A stretch of DNA of 53,361 bases from Coriobacteriia bacterium (GTDB lineage Bacteria > Actinomycetota > Coriobacteriia > Coriobacteriales > UMGS124), in contig JAGZEG010000017.1 of the NCBI GenBank assembly GCA_018368455.1, positions 1 to 53,361 of the forward strand, given 5' to 3'. This document shows, piece after piece, positions 34,793 through 42,536 of the stretch. The translations under genes were made by a program, and so were the position numbers. Position 1 is the stretch's first letter, and each line of letters starts with the position of its first letter. The notes beneath the pieces were generated by a model, which saw only the letters and a list, made by a program, of their open reading frames with translations, did not search any database and had not been told where the DNA came from.

Positions 34793-36484
34793 CTAGTCGC
34801 GCGGGGGCTTCTTCTCGCGCGCAATACCAACAATAACCCAAATTGAGAGCAGGGCGGCACCAACGTAGCCGAGAAATCCGAGGACCGGTACGCCGAAGAC
34901 GAGCGGCTGGATGCCAGCGAAATACACGACGCTCGACCCGATGAACAGACCGGCGATGATGATGGACAGCGCCATGCGGTCGACCATGCGCGACAGGCGC
35001 CCGAGCGGCTCCTGCGAGCCCACGACCTCGGCGTTCACCTTGAGCTGGCCGCGTGTCAGCATGCGCATGGCCTCGCTGGCCTCCGCCGCCGTGCGCAGCT
35101 GCCCGTGCAGGGCGGCAGCCCCTTCGAGTGCAAGCTTCTTGAGCTCGTGACGCATGACGTCCTCGGCCGTATGCTCGCGCTTGATGTGGTCGCGAATGAT
35201 CTGGATGACGTTGGCCGACGGCAGGTAGGCGCCCAGCACGCCCTCGAGCGTCATGAGGCCACGCGCCATCATCGTGACGGTCGGCGGGAGCACGACCTTG
35301 TTCTTACGCGCGAGGCCAATGAGCGAGAACAGCATGTTGCCCAGATCGAGGTCGGCGAGGTCGACGGTGCCGAACTCCTGCACGATGCCGTCAAGCTCGC
35401 ACAGAAATGCCGCGTGGTCGATGCCCTCGACGTCACGCGAAATGGAAAAGCGCAGCAAGGCGTCCTTGAGCGCGTGGCTGTCGCACGAGCCGACGGCCGT
35501 CACGATGTCGCGCATGCAGCTGCGGTCATACGACGAGAGCCGCCCCACCATGCCCAGGTCGATGTAGATGATCTTGCCGCCCGACACGATGATGTTGCCG
35601 GGGTGGGGGTCGGCGTGGAAGAAGCCGTCGTCGAGCACCTGGGTCGCAAAGTTGTCGACGAGCTTCGTGCCGATCTCGGACAGGTCGTAGCCCGCCGCCT
35701 TGAGCCGGTCGGGGTGCTCGATGGAGATGCCGCTCACGTAGTCCATGACGACGACGTGCTCCGTGCACAGCTCCATGCGCGGCGCCGGGCAGTCCACGAA
35801 GACGCATGGGCGGTTGAGCTCGTGGAACTCGCGCAGGTTGCGCGCCTCCATGAGGAAGTCCGTCTCCTCGCGAAACGTGACCCACAGCTCCTCGACGACC
35901 TGCTTGAGGTCGATGATGGAGTCGCCCTTCACGAGGCGAGACAGGCGTCGGGCCAACATGCGCATGACGTCGATGTCGCGCGCCATCGTCTCCTGCACGT
36001 TGGGGCGCTGCACCTTGACGGCGACGTCGGACCCATCGAGTAGCTTGGCCCGATGGACCTGGGCCACGCTCGCGCTGCCGAGGGGCGTGGGATCGAGCTC
36101 GGCGAACACCTCGGGAAGCGGCCGGCCGTATTCTCGCTCGAGCGTCTGCGTCACGAGGTCGAACGGCATGGGCTCGACGTCGGTGCGCAACTTCGAGAGC
36201 TCATCACAGTAGCGCTGCGGCAGGATCTCGGAGCGCATCGAGAGGATCTGGCCGATCTTGACGAAGCTGGGGCCGAGCGCCTCGAGCAGGAGGCGAACCT
36301 TGGTGGGCGTCAGCTCGCCCTTGAACGCCCCCGCGTCACGCAAGATCTGCAGGATCTCCCGGATACGCCGGCGCCGGCCCGAGCCCGTGAGATTGTAGCG
36401 GGCGCGCTCATCACGCTCCTCCGTGCCGAGCACGCGATCGAGCAGGTTCGAGCGATCCGAGGCGTCCGAGGCAGAAGGTGCCAT
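34793..36484 (-). CDS. ABC1/UbiB-family atypical kinase, membrane-anchored
   Basis: 563 residues. Family signatures: KIGQ in PSFVKIGQILSMRSE near residue 75, an Ala-rich nucleotide loop LGSASVAQVHRA, VKVQRPN, the catalytic FHADPHPGN and metal-binding YIDLGMVGRL. Two hydrophobic helices end the protein (about 505-555). UbiB/ADCK proteins act as ATPases tied to membrane quinone or lipid handling; here the quinone would be a menaquinone, so the exact job is open. ATG 36484 lies 9 bp past the stop of the phasin-like gene, so the two are co-transcribed. Confidence 0.88.
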   Translation of the reverse strand: MAPSASDASDRSNLLDRVLGTEERDERARYNLTGSGRRRRIREILQILRDAGAFKGELTPTKVRLLLEALGPSFVKIGQILSMRSEILPQRYCDELSKLRTDVEPMPFDLVTQTLEREYGRPLPEVFAELDPTPLGSASVAQVHRAKLLDGSDVAVKVQRPNVQETMARDIDVMRMLARRLSRLVKGDSIIDLKQVVEELWVTFREETDFLMEARNLREFHELNRPCVFVDCPAPRMELCTEHVVVMDYVSGISIEHPDRLKAAGYDLSEIGTKLVDNFATQVLDDGFFHADPHPGNIIVSGGKIIYIDLGMVGRLSSYDRSCMRDIVTAVGSCDSHALKDALLRFSISRDVEGIDHAAFLCELDGIVQEFGTVDLADLDLGNMLFSLIGLARKNKVVLPPTVTMMARGLMTLEGVLGAYLPSANVIQIIRDHIKREHTAEDVMRHELKKLALEGAAALHGQLRTAAEASEAMRMLTRGQLKVNAEVVGSQEPLGRLSRMVDRMALSIIIAGLFIGSSVVYFAGIQPLVFGVPVLGFLGYVGAALLSIWVIVGIAREKKPPRD

Positions 36485-36493
36485 GCGTACGGG

Positions 36494-36913
36494 CTACCTG
36501 TTCTCGCCGGAGGCGTCGGCAGCGGGGACATCCGGGGTCTCGCAGGTGGATGGCTCCGTCCACGTGGGCGTGATGCCGGCGCCGGCCTGCTGCGCCTTTG
36601 CGGCGGCGCGGGCCTCCTGCTCCTCGTCGACCTGCGTGGCGACGCGCTGGACGGCCTCAACGAACTTGGCGCGCTCCTCCGGCGTCATGAGCTCGATGCG
36701 CGTCTTGAGCAGGCTCTCGCGCGCGTCAGCGGCGGCGTCGCCCACCGTGTGCGCGAGCTCCTTGTTGAGGTCGCGTCCGGCAGAGACCGCCTGCTCGCCG
36801 CGCTCGACGAGGCCGCTCATGACCTCGCCACCCTTCTCGCCGACGATGGACACGATGCCCACGCCGGCCAGGAACGTCTTGCGCAGCGCGTCACCCAACA
36901 TCGAAGCAGCCAT
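36494..36913 (-). CDS. Phasin-like coiled protein, usual partner of UbiB kinases
   Basis: 139 residues. A short hydrophobic N-terminus (ALRKTFLAGVGIVSIVGEK) is followed by an amphipathic Ala/Glu-rich helix and a Pro/Thr tail. It resembles the COG3937-type phasin-like proteins, which often sit upstream of ABC1/UbiB genes. No polyhydroxyalkanoate genes are present, so a granule role is not implied. Confidence 0.65.
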   Translation of the reverse strand: MAASMLGDALRKTFLAGVGIVSIVGEKGGEVMSGLVERGEQAVSAGRDLNKELAHTVGDAAADARESLLKTRIELMTPEERAKFVEAVQRVATQVDEEQEARAAAKAQQAGAGITPTWTEPSTCETPDVPAADASGENR

Positions 36914-37118
36914 GAGAATCCCCCTTCATACGAGACGGCGCACCGCGCCCGCCCAGATGAGCGGCGCAGTGTAGGCCGAGGCAAACGGCGTACCCTCATT
37001 ATGCCCCAGACGGGTTACAGATTAACGACAAGGCGGAAAGCCCCGGTGCTTGGAACGTGGGGCACATCAAAGATGGGCGAGTTGACGGCACGGGCCCGCA
37101 ATCTCCTCAAGGTCGCTG

Positions 37119-37140
37119 TATACTTGCAGCGAATTCGCTG
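37119..37140 (+). promoter_or_regulatory. -10-like box and perfect palindrome ahead of toxin-antitoxin genes
   Basis: TATACT (37119-37124) is followed by the perfect palindrome CAGCGAA|TTCGCTG (37127-37140), about 28 bp before the antitoxin ATG. This placement fits self-repression by the antitoxin. Confidence 0.5.
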
Positions 37141-37167
37141 TTGATAATCCAGAGCCATGGAGGAAGC

Positions 37168-37458
37168 ATGCCCGCGATAAAGCCCTTGTCGGAGTTCAGC
37201 CGCAACCAGACGGCCGTCATCGATGAGCTTTCCGAAACCGGCGAGCCCATGTACCTTACCCGCAACGGGAGCGCCTGCGTAGTCGTAATGGACGCGGGGG
37301 CGTTCGATGAGGCGATGCGCTTTCGTGACGAGCTCCGGGAAAGGGAGATGCGCATCAAAGAGGGTATAGAGCGGGGAATGCGGGAGATCGCATCCGGTGA
37401 GTGCGTGGACGCCGAAGAAGCGGATCGAAAGATACGGGCAGCAAGGGGATGGCTTTAA
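37168..37458 (+). CDS. Type II antitoxin, Phd/YefM family
   Basis: 96 residues from ATG 37168 (GGAGGAAG upstream). PAIKPLSEFSRNQTAVIDEL, then PMYLTRNGSACVVVMDAG, is the N-terminal DNA-binding part of Phd/YefM proteins; the C-terminal half is a charged helix that would wrap the toxin. Its stop codon overlaps the toxin start (TAATG). A neighbouring palindrome suggests self-regulation. Confidence 0.85.
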   Translation: MPAIKPLSEFSRNQTAVIDELSETGEPMYLTRNGSACVVVMDAGAFDEAMRFRDELREREMRIKEGIERGMREIASGECVDAEEADRKIRAARGWL

Positions 37459-37763
37459 TGGAATGGAAAGTCGTCTATGCCCGATCGGTCGTCGACTTCA
37501 TGGCGACGAGGATAGAGACGCGCCATGCCTACGAGAGGGTTGACTCCTACCGAAAGATCCTCGCGGCGTTTCCCTATGCTGGCGAAGAATACGACCCGTA
37601 TTATGAGTCCGCTTCTCCCTCCGCGCCATGCCGCAGCATTTCCGTTCCAGGCACGCCGTTCACCCTCTATTACGGTCTCGACGAGTCGGCACGCGTCGTA
37701 AATGTATTCTCGATCGAGCACCAACGCATCGATCCACTAAGGCGTTTTTCCACGTCCGAGTGA
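37458..37763 (+). CDS. Type II toxin, RelE/ParE family
   Basis: 101 residues from ATG 37458, which overlaps the antitoxin stop; ATG 37449 three codons earlier is possible. WKVVYARSVVDFMATRI at the start and GTPFTLYYGLDESARVVNVFSIEHQ near the end give the RelE/ParE beta-sheet pattern. Whether it cuts mRNA or targets gyrase cannot be told. A hairpin repeat begins 27 bp after the stop. Confidence 0.8.
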   Translation: MEWKVVYARSVVDFMATRIETRHAYERVDSYRKILAAFPYAGEEYDPYYESASPSAPCRSISVPGTPFTLYYGLDESARVVNVFSIEHQRIDPLRRFSTSE

Positions 37764-37790
37764 GGGACGTCGCCAACATGAAAAACCTGC

Positions 37791-37898
37791 GGTTGCTGTA
37801 GTGCCCCAGATGCAAGGCGGGCCGGGGCGTAGCGTACTAGACGCTACGTAAGCCGCCCGGCAACGCCGCAGATAAAGCTCTTTGGGGCGCCTCTAGCA
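37791..37898. repeat. ~100-bp palindromic hairpin element, copy A
   Basis: Begins GGTTGCTGTAGTGCCCCAG. The core hairpin is GCGTAGCGT/ACGCTACGT, followed by AAGCCGCCCGGCAACGCCG. The right end differs from copies B and C (an AAAGCTCTTT insertion). Lies just after the toxin stop. Confidence 0.75.
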
Positions 37899-37911
37899 CA
37901 GCGCGGCCTGC

Positions 37912-38010
37912 GGTTGCTGTAGTGCCCCAGATGCAAGGCGCCGGGCAGCGTAGCGTACTAACGCTACGTAAGCCGCCCGGCAACGCCGCAGATGGGGTGC
38001 TACAGCAAGC
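37912..38010. repeat. ~100-bp palindromic hairpin element, copy B
   Basis: Shares 29 identical bases at the left and 33 at the right of the core with copy A. The outer arms GCTGTAG and CTACAGC pair. The right arm includes the aspS stop codon (38000-38002), so the element overlaps the end of aspS. Confidence 0.8.
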
Positions 38011-39778
38011 GCAGGGAGACTTCCTTGAGCTGCTTCGTCGTAACCGGCGACGGCGCGGCCGTCATGGGGTCGCCACCGGAGGACGTCTTGGGGAACGCGA
38101 TGACATCGCGGATGGACGCGCTGCCCGTCAGCAGCATGCACACGCGGTCGAGGCCCATGGCGAAGCCGCCGTGCGTCGGCGCGCCGTACTCGAGCGCCTC
38201 GAGCAGGAAGCCGAACTGCGCCTTGGCGCGCTCCTCCGTGAAGCCCATGGCCTCGAGAACACGCATCTGCAGCGCCGCGTCGTGGATACGCAGCGTGCCG
38301 CCGCCGCACTCGTAGCCGTCCATGACGAAGTCGTACGAGTAGCTGCCCACGCTCAGCGGATCGGTCTCGATGAGGTCGAGGTCGCCCTTGGGCAGCGTGA
38401 ACGCGTGGTGCTCGGCGCTGATGCGCTTCTCGTCCTCGTCGTACTTGAACATCGGAAAGTCGACGACCCAGAGGAAGTCGTGGCCCGTGCGCTCGATGCC
38501 CAGCGCATCCGCCATGTGGGAACGCATGCCACCCAGGATCTCGTCGGCCTTCTTGCGACCCTCGGCCGCGAACATGACGAGATCGCCCGGCTCGACCTGC
38601 GCGCGCTCGCGCAGCGTGGCCATCTCCTCGTCGGAGAAGAACTTAACGATGGGGCTGTTCGTGGAGCCGTCGGGGCGGAACGCGATCCACGCGAGGCCCT
38701 TGGCGCCAAACTTGGAGGCGACGTCGGCCAGCTTGTCGATCTGAGCGCGCGGCCAGGCACCAGCGCCCTTGGCGTTGATGCACTTGACGACCATGCCCTC
38801 GGTGTTTGCTGCCGTGGCGAACACCTTGAACTTCGAGTCCTTAAATACGTCCGTCATGTCGACGAGATGCATGCCATAGCGCGTGTCCGGCTTGTCCGAG
38901 CCGTACGTGTCCATGGCCTCCCAGTACGGCATGCGACGGATGGGGGCCGGGAAGTCGACGCCCACCTTGGCGAATGCCTCGGTGAACACCTCCTCCATGC
39001 ACTCGAGCACGTCGTCCATCGTGACGAAGCTCATCTCGAGGTCGACCTGCGTGAACTCAGGCTGGCGGTCGGCGCGCAAATCCTCGTCGCGGAAGCAGCG
39101 GGCAACCTGGTAGTAGCGCTCGACGCCGCCGACCATGAGCAGCTGCTTCAGGAGCTGGGGGCTCTGCGGCAGCGCGTAGAACGAGCCGGGCTGCAGGCGC
39201 GACGGCACGATGAAATCGCGCGCGCCTTCGGGCGTGGACTTCGTGAGGTCGGGCGTCTCGACCTCCATGAAGCCGCGGTCGTGCAGGGCGCTGCGCATGG
39301 CCCACGTGAACTGGTCGCGCACCTTGAGGCGGTTGAACATCTCGGGGCGGCGCAGGTCGAGGTAGCGCCAGCGCAGACGCGTCTCCTCCGCCGTCTCGAT
39401 GCCGTCCTCGATCTGGAACGGCGGCGTCTTGGCCTTGTTGATGACCGTGATGCCCTTGACGAGCACTTCGACCTTACCGGTGGCGAGCTTGGGGTTGAAC
39501 ATGTCGGACGGACGGGAGCGCACGACGCCCGTGATCTCGATCGGCCACTCGGGACGGATCTCCTCGGCGGCGTGGAACGTGTCGGCGCCCGAGAGCTCGG
39601 GGTCGAACGTGCACTGCGTCAGGCCCTCGCGGTCGCGCAGGTCAACGAAGATGAGGCCGCCGTGGTCGCGGCGATGCTGCACCCAGCCGTCGAGCGTAAC
39701 GGTAGCCCCGATGTCGGAGCTGCGCAGCTCGCCGCAGGTGTGGGTGTGCGTGGAGTGCTGGTTCAAAACGCTGGTCAT
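38000..39778 (-). CDS. aspS: Aspartyl-tRNA synthetase
   Basis: 592 residues from ATG 39778 (AAGGGAG upstream). Anticodon-binding OB domain at the start (GWVQHRRDHGGLIFVDLRD). Class II catalytic core: motif 2 CFRDEDLRADRQPEFTQVD, the bacterial GAD insert in the middle (about 280-420) and motif 3 GGFAMGLDRV near the C-terminus. It charges tRNA with Asp. Whether it also charges tRNA-Asn is not settled here. The gene ends inside a hairpin repeat that may act as its terminator. Confidence 0.97.
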   Translation of the reverse strand: MTSVLNQHSTHTHTCGELRSSDIGATVTLDGWVQHRRDHGGLIFVDLRDREGLTQCTFDPELSGADTFHAAEEIRPEWPIEITGVVRSRPSDMFNPKLATGKVEVLVKGITVINKAKTPPFQIEDGIETAEETRLRWRYLDLRRPEMFNRLKVRDQFTWAMRSALHDRGFMEVETPDLTKSTPEGARDFIVPSRLQPGSFYALPQSPQLLKQLLMVGGVERYYQVARCFRDEDLRADRQPEFTQVDLEMSFVTMDDVLECMEEVFTEAFAKVGVDFPAPIRRMPYWEAMDTYGSDKPDTRYGMHLVDMTDVFKDSKFKVFATAANTEGMVVKCINAKGAGAWPRAQIDKLADVASKFGAKGLAWIAFRPDGSTNSPIVKFFSDEEMATLRERAQVEPGDLVMFAAEGRKKADEILGGMRSHMADALGIERTGHDFLWVVDFPMFKYDEDEKRISAEHHAFTLPKGDLDLIETDPLSVGSYSYDFVMDGYECGGGTLRIHDAALQMRVLEAMGFTEERAKAQFGFLLEALEYGAPTHGGFAMGLDRVCMLLTGSASIRDVIAFPKTSSGGDPMTAAPSPVTTKQLKEVSLRLL

Positions 39779-40061
39779 GCAAGGCTCCCTTGTGGTCTGC
39801 ACCGCCCCGTGTGCGATACGGGCGGCAATCCAACAGACGGCGGCGGATTCGCGTAGACGGCGCGCCCGCTGCCAACCGACGTCCCCGCGCGCCACCACAC
39901 CCCCAGGTGGGAGCAGGCAAGCGCGACAGGCAGGCGCCCATCATACCCCCAACGACGCGCGGGCGAGCCCCCGACAGGACCCGCCCGCATGCATGGACGA
40001 TAAGGACACACGCGCGATACACGCTCGCAATATAAAGCCGCCGGCCCAACGCCACCCAAGG

Positions 40062-40166
40062 GTAGCGGTCGCTGTGGTGCCCCAGATGCAAGGCGCCCGG
40101 CGGCGTAGCGTACTAAACGCTACGTAAGCCGCCGGGCAACGCCGCAGATGGAGTGCTGTAGCGGCT
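40062..40166. repeat. ~100-bp palindromic hairpin element, copy C
   Basis: GTAGCGGTCGCTGTGGTGCC at the left pairs almost fully with the right end, which reads GGAGTGCTGTAGCGGC then TGCTAC. The core is GCGTAGCGT-ACTAA-ACGCTACGT. It ends 1 bp from the stop codon of the DUF47 gene (40168). Confidence 0.8.
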
Positions 40167-40167
40167 G

Positions 40168-40806
40168 CTACAGGTTTTTGATGGCGATGGTGCGCATAAG
40201 CGACGCCACATGCTCGCAGGCGTCGCAGCACTGCTCCATGTGCGAGAACATGCTGTTCCAGGCGATGAGGTAGGCCGCGGGACCGTCGGCGTGATTCACG
40301 AACAGATCGCGCTTCGACTCGATATAGAGATCGTCACCGAGGGACTCTTTGTCGTGAACGGCGGCGAGCAGGCGGTTGAGCTTCTTGGGCTTCTTGAACT
40401 CGCGGAACACCTTCATGGCCTCGAGCAGGGCTTCCGTCGACTCGCTGATGATATGGGCGACTTTGAGCGCGTTGGGGTGCAGCTCCATGATGTTGTACAT
40501 GTAGAGGTGTTGCACGACTTCCTCGATGTCGTCCACGACGTCGTCGAGGTATTGCGCGAGCTCCGAGATGTCCTCGCGATCAAGCGGGGGCATGAACTCC
40601 TCGGCCAGGTTCGTCATGATGTCGTGATTGACGTTGTCGGCCTCGTTCTCGATGGCGTGCATCTCGGCCAGGCGGGCCATCCCCCAGCCCTCTTCCCGTG
40701 GGCGAAAGTCCTCGAGCAGGCCCACGAGCACCTTTGCCTCCTGGCAGGCGAGCTCGCTCTGCCGCTCAAACGCGTCGAAGTAGTCGAACCGGTGCTTCTT
40801 TGCCAT
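40168..40806 (-). CDS. DUF47/PhoU-like accessory protein of Pit transporter
   Basis: 212 residues from ATG 40806 (GAGGAG about 10 bases upstream; an ATG three codons earlier lies too close to it). All-helical, acidic: FDAFERQSELACQEAK, HAIENEADNVNHDIM and the repeated EExxDD-type helix LDDVVDDIEEVV, as in TIGR00153 proteins. Such proteins accompany Pit transporters and modulate phosphate uptake. Lies 78 bp downstream of the transporter gene on the same strand. Confidence 0.88.
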   Translation of the reverse strand: MAKKHRFDYFDAFERQSELACQEAKVLVGLLEDFRPREEGWGMARLAEMHAIENEADNVNHDIMTNLAEEFMPPLDREDISELAQYLDDVVDDIEEVVQHLYMYNIMELHPNALKVAHIISESTEALLEAMKVFREFKKPKKLNRLLAAVHDKESLGDDLYIESKRDLFVNHADGPAAYLIAWNSMFSHMEQCCDACEHVASLMRTIAIKNL

Positions 40807-40845
40807 GGCGCACATCTCCTCACGAGATAGGGTGTAACAAATAGG

Positions 40846-40880
40846 ATCGCGCCGCCCCGGTCGAATCGGAGCGGCGCGAT
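40846..40880 (-). terminator. Hairpin between pit and DUF47 genes
   Basis: ATCGCGCCGC (40846-40855) and GCGGCGCGAT (40871-40880) pair perfectly; the minus strand then reads CCTATTTGTT. Weak T run: a partial terminator or mRNA-stabilising hairpin. Confidence 0.5.
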
Positions 40881-40884
40881 GCAC

Positions 40885-41922
40885 TCACACGAACAGCTCA
40901 AACAGTTTTGCCAGCAAAAAGCCCATGAGGCCGCAACCGGGGAACGTGAGCACCCACGTCCATACCATGTCTTTGGCGACGCCCCACTTGACCGACGAGA
41001 ACCGCTTTGCCGCGCCTACGCCCATGATGGCCGTCGTCTTTGTGTGCGTCGTGGAGACGGGCAGACCTGTGAGCGTCGAGAGCAGGATGCACAGCGAGGC
41101 GGCGAGGCTGGCGGCAAAGCCTTGGTACTTCTCGAGCTTTGTCATCTCCATGGCCACGGACTTGATGATGCGCTTGCCGCCGATCGCCGTGCCCAGGCCC
41201 ATCGTCAGCGAGCACATGAGCATGAGCCACATCGGGAAGGCAACCCCCTCGCCCGAGATGCCAGCGTCGAGCAGGATGGCCGTCATCGCGATGCCGAGGA
41301 ACTTTTGACCGTCCTGCGCACCGTGCATGAACGCAAGCAGGGCCGCCGCGCCGATCTGCGCGCCCGAGAAGAACGTCTCGGCCTTGTAGCGATCGACGGA
41401 GCGGAACATGGCCGCGAGCATCTTGGCCAGCAGCCAGCCCAGACCAAAGCCGAGCAGCGTCGACACGAACAGGCCGTAGATGACCTTCATCCACTCGCCG
41501 AGGTTCACGCCGGCCAGACCGCCCTGCAGGGCGATGGCCGCGCCGGTGAGGCCCGCGATGAGCGAGTGCGACTGCGACGTGGGGATGCCGAGCGCCCAGG
41601 CGGCGACGCCCCACACGATGATGGCGACCATAGCGGCGCACAGGGCCATGAGCGCACGCTGGCTGTCGCCCCCGAAGTTCACCATGTGGGAAATGGTGTC
41701 CGCCACCGCCGTCGAGATGGCCGTCATGACGACAAGGCCCAGGAAGTTGCAGACCGCTGCCATGGCGATGGCGGCACCCGGCTTCATGCAGCGCGTCGAT
41801 ACGACGGTGGCAATGGCGTTGGCCGCGTCCGTCGCCCCGTTGACGAGGATGACGGCGAGCACGAGCAGAATAACGACGAGCATGAGCGGGTTCGCGAAAA
41901 GCACGGTGATGGCGAGTTCCAT
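40885..41922 (-). CDS. pit: Inorganic phosphate transporter, PiT family
   Basis: 345 residues from ATG 41922 (GGGAG 6 bases upstream); the longer frame to 42126 is unlikely. Duplicated PiT signatures NGATDAANAIATVVSTR near the start and GLPVSTTHTKTTAIMGVG in the second half, with about 8-9 membrane helices. It imports phosphate, probably as a metal-phosphate complex, using the proton gradient. Co-transcribed with the DUF47 gene. Confidence 0.93.
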   Translation of the reverse strand: MELAITVLFANPLMLVVILLVLAVILVNGATDAANAIATVVSTRCMKPGAAIAMAAVCNFLGLVVMTAISTAVADTISHMVNFGGDSQRALMALCAAMVAIIVWGVAAWALGIPTSQSHSLIAGLTGAAIALQGGLAGVNLGEWMKVIYGLFVSTLLGFGLGWLLAKMLAAMFRSVDRYKAETFFSGAQIGAAALLAFMHGAQDGQKFLGIAMTAILLDAGISGEGVAFPMWLMLMCSLTMGLGTAIGGKRIIKSVAMEMTKLEKYQGFAASLAASLCILLSTLTGLPVSTTHTKTTAIMGVGAAKRFSSVKWGVAKDMVWTWVLTFPGCGLMGFLLAKLFELFV

Positions 41923-42168
41923 GCGGGTCTCCCAAAGAGCGCGGGCCTTTGAGAGGCGCCGCAAGCGACGCGTCATGTGCCCTGAGCTATTTACGATGCG
42001 CTTACCTTTACCTGACACGCTCCTGCCATCGCATTGTAGCGCCGCGCCGCCCTGCCAAAACCTCCGCCCGCCGAATGGCAGCCCACCGCCGCCGTGGCGC
42101 ACGGCAGGCACAAAAAGAATCGTCATAGACGCGTACTACCGAACGAAGTAAGGGCGCGCACAGGATGA

Positions 42169-42305
42169 TTCGGAAGGAGGTGATTACCACCTCCGAAACC
42201 AAATGGTGCCGAGGGCTGCTCCCCTCGGCACCATAAGAAAACCGCGTCGCCCGATAGCATGACTTGGAGGTAACCGCCTTTGAGTTGTGCGGGCTTCCGC
42301 TAGCC
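42169..42305 (+). ncRNA. Candidate structured RNA (four stems)
   Basis: No protein is convincing here. Stems on the plus strand: TTCGG/CCGAA enclosing AGGTG/CACCT (42169-42197); a perfect 11-bp stem GGTGCCGAGGG/CCCTCGGCACC (42205-42232); CATGACTT/GAGTTGTG (42258-42289), which needs several G-U pairs and so favours plus-strand RNA; and GGCT/AGCC (42292-42305). The first stem contains AAGGAGGTGATT, the complement of the 16S rRNA 3' end. Class unknown to me. Confidence 0.4.
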
Positions 42306-42536
42306 ATAGTGTAGCAGGGCGGGCGCCGCACCATGCACGGCGTTGCGGCGTTCGCCCCATTTGTCCATGTTCTCCTAGGCTATCCACTCCCCGGGCTTTG
42401 CCACCACGGGGATTGTGTAGTGAGGAGAGGCGACCGTGGCCAGCAGGCGCGGCGTGCGTGATGATTAGCGTGATTCTCTCCAGCTCAAAGCTGCATCGGG
42501 CCGCCACGCAGGCGCGCCCAGAAAGGAGCGTCTCAC
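42306..42536. other. Intergenic stretch upstream of the M16C protease
   Basis: Together with the candidate RNA this is the 614-bp gap between pit and the protease gene. Besides the protease ribosome site AAAGGAG (42522-42528) nothing distinct is seen. Confidence 0.3.

Noticed and set aside
37787..38010. Possible CRISPR array from the repeated units
   Set aside because: Units are long palindromes next to gene ends with only three copies, not short repeats with unique spacers; no cas genes.
42184..42507. Minus-strand 107-codon frame across the candidate RNA
   Set aside because: No ribosome site and no domain; the short plus-strand 23-codon frame MIRKEVITTSETK is also unconvincing beside the stem structure.
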